From Polydactylus sextarius (taxonomy: Eukaryota; Chordata; Actinopteri; Polynemidae): a stretch of 64,000 nt of DNA. A program made the position numbers and the translations under genes. The notes beneath the pieces are model-generated. The model saw only the letters and a program-made list of their open reading frames with translations, was not told where the DNA came from and searched no databases. Where the stretch lies: positions 16,398,598 to 16,462,597 of the forward strand of contig CM028907.1 in the NCBI GenBank assembly GCA_016801845.1, given 5' to 3'. How positions within the stretch are numbered: position 1 is the first letter of the stretch; each line of letters starts with the position of its first letter. Shown piece by piece: positions 58,961 through 64,000 of the stretch.

Positions 58961-60738
58961 TTTATCATTTTATTTTGCTTCTTCTGTTTGTACTACCAGT
59001 CCTGCAGCAGGCGGCTCACGCTTGTTTTGGTGACACCGCTTTTCGTCGCAGGGAAGTGACGTCACACAGAAAAATCTGGAAGCGTTGTGGGCTGAAGTCT
59101 GATCTGAACTCATGAGGATCCACAATATTGTCTTCATACAAGGTTGGAATAACAAGCCTCAGAGGATCCACGGTATAGATGAGGGATGGGTGGATAAAAG
59201 TGTCACATTTGTTTTTCTTCGGTGCAGTGTCAGAAAAGCAGTTTAGCTGCTGGCGCGTTAGCGCTAGCGATGCTAACGCTGCTAAAGTACGTAGGGCCTG
59301 ATGGATGTGAATCCTCGTTATTGTTCTCATCACGAGCATAGTAACAGGTAGTTGTTAATGAATTCGCTTTTATTTATTCCTGTGTCCACTAAAAGTAATC
59401 GTGTGGCGCTCGTGTAGATCGTGGTTTGATAGCCTTTTTTACCTTTTCTTTTCAGTTTTTTCTTTCTGTTGCAAAAAGAACTCAAATCTACTCAAATCAA
59501 AACAAGTGTATGGTGAGAGACGAGGTCATGTTAACTTATTTCTCTTCAGTGTCAGTGTCAGATTGATTGCAGAACAGTTGAATCTAACCCCCACAGAGCC
59601 CCTCTGTCTTGGATGTAGGTTTTTCACTCACTCATGCTTGGTATCACTTTTTGTTGACTGTTTAATGTTTAAGATTTACAGACTGTCAACATGTGTTTCT
59701 TGTCGTTACTAGTTGATTTTGTTATAGTTATAATTTATGTATTTGTTTTGTGGAAATAGTCTGTCTTTCAGTTTCACTTTCTTGACTTGCTGCAGGACTT
59801 TGTCGTTCAGAGTTAACTTATGAAACAGTCAAAACCCAGTTAACACGGCATGTTATGGTTTTTGGTAGGATTTACTATTGAGCAGTAATCTTGAAATATA
59901 AGTTTAGAGTATTATTGTGAGTACAACGCAGAGCAGCATGACAAGATACAACCTGGAAAAAACAACCACAGCATTGAACCTACCTCCCTCTAAAACAATA
60001 TAAACAAAACTGAACAGACTGCAAATCAGAGTAACTCATTATTATGCCTAATTCAGTTATAGTTATAACTGTTTGATATGTTGGCAGATGTTTGTTGATG
60101 GCCAACAATGTCGCCCGTTGCAAGCATAGAACAGCATCTTTACATAAGTGAATAATATCAAGGACTAATCCTTGGACAGTGTGACTTGGTATTTAGCCAT
60201 TAAATACTTTCTTTTAAACACACAGGAAGTATTGTTGTTGCACACAGATTTCCCAGGTTATCTGTTTTTTAAAGCCTTGTCATGATTGGGAATTTTGCAG
60301 TGTTTGCTTTTTCTTTGAAGAAATGTCAATTTAATGAAATGTTTCCTGTATCTGTATACTGTATCTGAATGCCTTCTTGTTTTGTAATAGTTTGTCCGAC
60401 TCCATTTACCGAACAAAGATGCAAAATATCTAAGAACTGTTCCAGCCCTCATTTCGTAACAAAGAAGTGTATTGAAATCTGATCTTTTCTCACCATCAAG
60501 ATCTCTCTCACAGTTCAGTCACATGATGATGTGCTCTTTTGTTACTTTTATAAAAGCTCTTAACCTCTGGTCACACTAACATGGTATAAGTTCTTGTTTA
60601 TGGTCAATTCTGTGTCATTTCATTCTTGCTCTGTTGTGAGACATTTGTGGGCAAAATAACTCTTGTAAGATTTTTTTGTGGGAGGATTTGGGAGTGTTCA
60701 AGAACTAGATTGAACTTTCCTTTCTTTTGCTCCTCAAA
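58961..60738. other. Bidirectional promoter region and first intron of dnaja1
   Basis: aptx and dnaja1 are transcribed away from each other. The CpG-bearing segment 59000-59350 probably drives both. A plausible noncoding first exon of dnaja1 ends at CAG/GTAGTT (59346/59347), and an acceptor CTCCTCAAAG/G occurs at 60739. No other gene is supported. A 107-residue minus-strand frame at 59339-59016 is noted in the rejected list. Confidence 0.5.
59057..59064. promoter_or_regulatory. Palindromic CRE/ATF site in the aptx promoter
   Basis: A perfect TGACGTCA lies 97 bp upstream of the aptx start codon in a CpG-richer stretch that runs to about 59350. Confidence 0.65.
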
Positions 60739-60759
60739 GGTTTTCTGTGAGAGGCAAAC

Positions 60760-63700
60760 ATGGTGAAGGAGACAGGTTTCTATGACACATTGGGTGTGAA
60801 ACCCAATGCTACTCCCGATGAACTGAAAAGGGCCTATCGCAAACTGGCCTTGAAATATCACCCTGACAAGAATCCTACAGAGGGAGAGAAGGTAAGTACC
60901 TTTCATTACACCCATAAATATTAACACAAGCTCCTGCATTCAACTTTTTTTTTTGCACAGAAATGCCCATAATAGAGTCTTTCTCCACCTGAAAATAAAA
61001 ACTCATTTAATAAATAGAATTTAAAATCTGTCCAAATGTTACTTAGTAACAAATGACCTATTGTAAGTTAATCTGTTTTTCTTTGGTAGATTATATTGGC
61101 CATAAAAAGCAATGTTTGAAAAAGATCAGTTAGACGACAGCTACTATTTCACACTCTGCATCAAAGAAGTAAATTGTAAGCAGCTTTATATATACGCATA
61201 TATGTTCGTCTCTCTTTCTTTCATAGTTCAAGCAGATCTCACAGGCGTATGAGGTGTTGTCAGATGCCAAGAAGAGAGAGGTGTATGACCGTGGAGGTGA
61301 AAAGGCCATAAAGGAAGGAGGAACTGGCGGAGGTGGTGGGGGTGGGGGCTTCGCATCACCTATGGACATCTTTGACTTGTTTTTTGGTGGCGGCAGTCGG
61401 ATGCACAGAGAACGAAAAGGTGGAGTATCAGCTGTGAGAGCTGAAGTGATGTTTGAAGTTTGTCTTTGCATTTCTGATTTGAATGTTTTGAGCTCACTGA
61501 GTTGAATAAGACACACATTTTCTCAGACCATTGGACATTTAGATTATTTTTCTTTTTACCATTAGGAGATGTTTTTTTTTTTTTACTTAATAACAGTTAT
61601 ATTGGAATATATAGAAATTTCTTTCAACCAAGTATAAGACTAATCACTGTATTAGGACTTTGCATTTACCAGTTTTCATTTTCTCCTCGCAGCTGTTTTG
61701 AAAGAGAACAAAACCACAGTTCTTCACGCTCTAATGATTCCTCTCCACTTTGTTCACACAGTTTGTTTTGTGACAAATCACGTATTAGTCACAACACCAG
61801 GCCATCGATCATGCATGACAAAGCCTCAAAAAACAAGACGTTAACACACAGCTTCTCCCCCATCTGTAGCACGGTGTCATCTACCAAAATATGTAGAAAA
61901 AAATGTTGTTCTTAAATATATCGTGATGTGATTTAATGCTAAATGTAACGTTTTGTTTCAACTTTAGGAAAGAACATTGTTCACCAGATTTCAGTGACAC
62001 TGGAGGATCTTTATAACGGAGCTACAAGAAAACTCTCTGTCCAGAAGAATACTATTTGTGAGCGATGTGAAGGTCAGTCTTTGCAAATTACTTAAATGCT
62101 CTGATTAGTTTTCGTCACTGGACTTGTTTGGTAATCTAAGCAGACTTCTCTGCACACGCAGCCCCAAACAAACCATAAAAAGGCTCTTTGTCCAATAACA
62201 AACTGCATAATCCAGCCCTTTCTTGCCAGGTCACAGTTTATAGCTTGGAAATCAGCCAAATCTTACACAAAGATGGCCTTGATGGTTTTTTTTGTTTGTT
62301 TGTTTTTATTTCTCTTTGTCTACTTCAGGACGAGGGAGTCGGAAAGGAGCAGCACAGATGTGTATGACTTGCCACGGTACTGGCATGCAAGTCCGCGTGC
62401 ACCAACTAGTACCAGGTATGGTCCAGCAAGTGTCGACAGTGTGCCATAACTGCCAGGGTCAAGGACAGAGAATCAACCACAAGGACCGGTGCAAAGCATG
62501 CACGGGCCGAAAGATTCTGAGACAGAAGAAGATCTTGGAGGTTCATATTGACAAAGGTGAGAGCGTAAAGAGAAACAAAACCTGAATGCATCAGGGACTG
62601 GTTCAATGTCAAAATAAAATGCAACAAATATTGTTAAAACGACTCCACTTCACTGGTCACTTCACTGTTGCAGGAATGAGAGATGGACAAAAGATTGTTT
62701 TCCACGGAGAGGGAGATCAGGAGCCGGGACTTGAGCCTGGTGACATCATCATTATCCTGGATGAGCGAGAACATCCGCGTTTCACCAGGTAAAATCTTCT
62801 CTCTGCCTTAATGATGTTATCTGTGCTGGTAGATTCAGTGATGGTGTGATCATCGAGGTAGCACCTGTAATTATGTCTGCTATTTATGTCTGCCAGTGTC
62901 AATGTGAAACATTACTCAGCTAAGCAACATTTGCCTCTGTGTCTAGTTAAAATTTGAACTGATCACATTTAACAGGAGAGGAGAGGACCTGGTCATGTCC
63001 ATGGAGTTACAGCTGGTTGAAGCTTTGTGTGGTTTTAAGAAACCTGTTCAGACACTGGACAATAGAACTCTCCTCATCACCGCACATCCAGGTAAACTAG
63101 ATCATTAAATGCACAGACATGTTTAGTTGGGAGTCAGGTCAAATGACTGGCGGTGTCCTTTTCAGTATTTATGTATGAATAGGATTCAGAATCAATTTCA
63201 GAAAATTGAGAGGAAAGACACACCAGGATCTGGTGGTTTGTGTTGTGTTGACTACATTCAGAATTATTGATGTGAAATTGACATAAAAATGTTTATAGCG
63301 AATGCAAAAGATCAAGTGTTTGGCATCAGTATTTCTGATTGTTTTCATTCATCATGACTTCATGACAAACATCAAGACATACATGTTCTTAGTTATTTAT
63401 TTATTTATTTAATTGCAGGAGAATTGATTAAACCAGGAGACACCAAGTGTGTGTTGAGTGAAGGGATGCCCATGCATCGCAGACCGTTTGACAAAGGACG
63501 CCTTATTATTAACTTCTCAGTAAGACTCTTTTTTTTTCATTTTTATTATATCCACTTTTTTTTTTTAAATCTCTTGTCAGCATTACATATCCAAAAAAGA
63601 AAGTAGTATCTTATGATTGAACTGACAATCCGTTCTTCGGTTGTTTCCATCAGGTGGTGTTTCCACAACCCAACTTCCTCCCCAAGCACAAGCTGAAGGA

Positions 63701-63887
63701 GCTGGAACGCTACCTCCCGGAAAAGATTGACGCTGAGCAGCCGGAGAGTATGGACGATGACCTCTACATCTACGCGGATCTGGAGGACTGTGACTTTGAG
63801 AACAGAAAAAGACACCACCATCAGTACTACTATATGGATGAAGACGACTACTCCAGTACTGGAGGTGTTCAGTGCCAGACGTCTTAA
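60760..63887 (+). CDS. dnaja1: dnaja1 (DnaJ/Hsp40 subfamily A member 1), 407 aa
   Basis: Coding exons: 60760-60891, 61227-61419, 61968-62072, 62329-62556, 62674-62788, 62976-63091, 63419-63519 and 63654-63887 (1224 nt). The J domain starts MVKETGFYDTLGVKPNATPD and has the HPD motif (KYHPDKNP), which stimulates Hsp70 ATPase. Next comes a Gly-rich linker with eight Gly in a row, then FASPMDIFDLFFGGG. The zinc-binding region has four C-x-x-C motifs (CERCEGRG, CMTCHGTG, CHNCQGQG, CKACTGRK). Substrate-binding C-terminal domains follow (for example FHGEGDQEPGLEPGD and ALCGFKKPVQTLDNRT). The protein ends GGVQCQTS, a CaaX farnesylation box as in other DNAJA1 proteins. It is a cytosolic co-chaperone. 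The His/Tyr-rich segment before the CaaX box (RHHHQYYYMDEDDY) is more tyrosine- and acid-rich than usual. Confidence 0.96.
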
Positions 63888-64000
63888 ATACTTAAAAACA
63901 GGAAGCTTCTAAACCATCATCTCAAAAGTAAAGCACCTTTTGGAAAATTTGCGCACTTTTTTATTTTATTATTTGTCATAAAATCATAACTACTTACTAG

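Noticed and set aside
59016..59339. 107-residue minus-strand frame upstream of aptx
   Set aside because: It lies in the CpG promoter region, has no recognisable domain, and overlaps the likely start sites of aptx and dnaja1. It could be an upstream frame but nothing supports it.

Overview
The window is nuclear DNA of a ray-finned fish, almost certainly a teleost. Genes are intron-rich with GT-AG sites. The flanking landmark genes (sparcl1, aprataxin, dnaja1) are vertebrate. L2/CR1-type LINE pieces, microsatellites and a nuclear tRNA-Ile are scattered through it. It reads as the secretory calcium-binding phosphoprotein (SCPP) locus, which encodes secreted matrix proteins of teeth, bone and scales. 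All gene models were spliced by eye from signal peptides, phase-0 splice sites and homology between copies. Most small genes have no secure orthologue name, so their symbols are left empty. REGION 1 (1-8.1 kb): a tandem duplication with an offset of 4325 bp. Each copy carried a Thr-rich mini-SCPP (A1, A2) and a sister gene (B1); the second B copy is a relic broken by retroelement DNA. REGION 2 (8.7-29.05 kb): four head-to-tail copies of a two-gene cassette, both genes on the minus strand. Gene C is a 77-aa Pro/Phe-rich secreted protein with a furin-type RVKR site. Gene D is a 93-aa protein with a mucin-like Thr/Pro tail. The first three copies also carry an L2-like LINE. C4 has an expanded 8-residue proline repeat; D2 and D4 have diverged. 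REGION 3 (29.6-41 kb): four larger SCPP-type genes. E (plus strand, 14 coding exons, RGD) is followed tail-to-tail by F, an odam-like gene, also with RGD. G is a Met/Gly/Ala-rich gene with a large GATA microsatellite in an intron. H is an apparently intronless Gln/Gly-rich gene with a Glu tail. REGION 4 (41.98-47.1 kb): sparcl1, the presumed ancestor of the family. REGION 5 (50.1-53.1 kb): an acidic Ser/Asp/Glu-rich SCPP (gene I, scpp1/spp1/dmp1-like). The layout matches the known vertebrate pattern, with Pro/Gln-rich genes on one side of sparcl1 and acidic genes on the other. REGION 6 (54.9-64 kb): tRNA-Ile(AAT), then housekeeping aptx (DNA repair) and dnaja1 (Hsp40), divergently transcribed. 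The likely shared theme of regions 1-5 is secretion of phosphorylated, proline- or threonine-rich matrix proteins by epithelial or bone-forming cells. The most notable feature is the recent, ongoing amplification of the C/D cassette.
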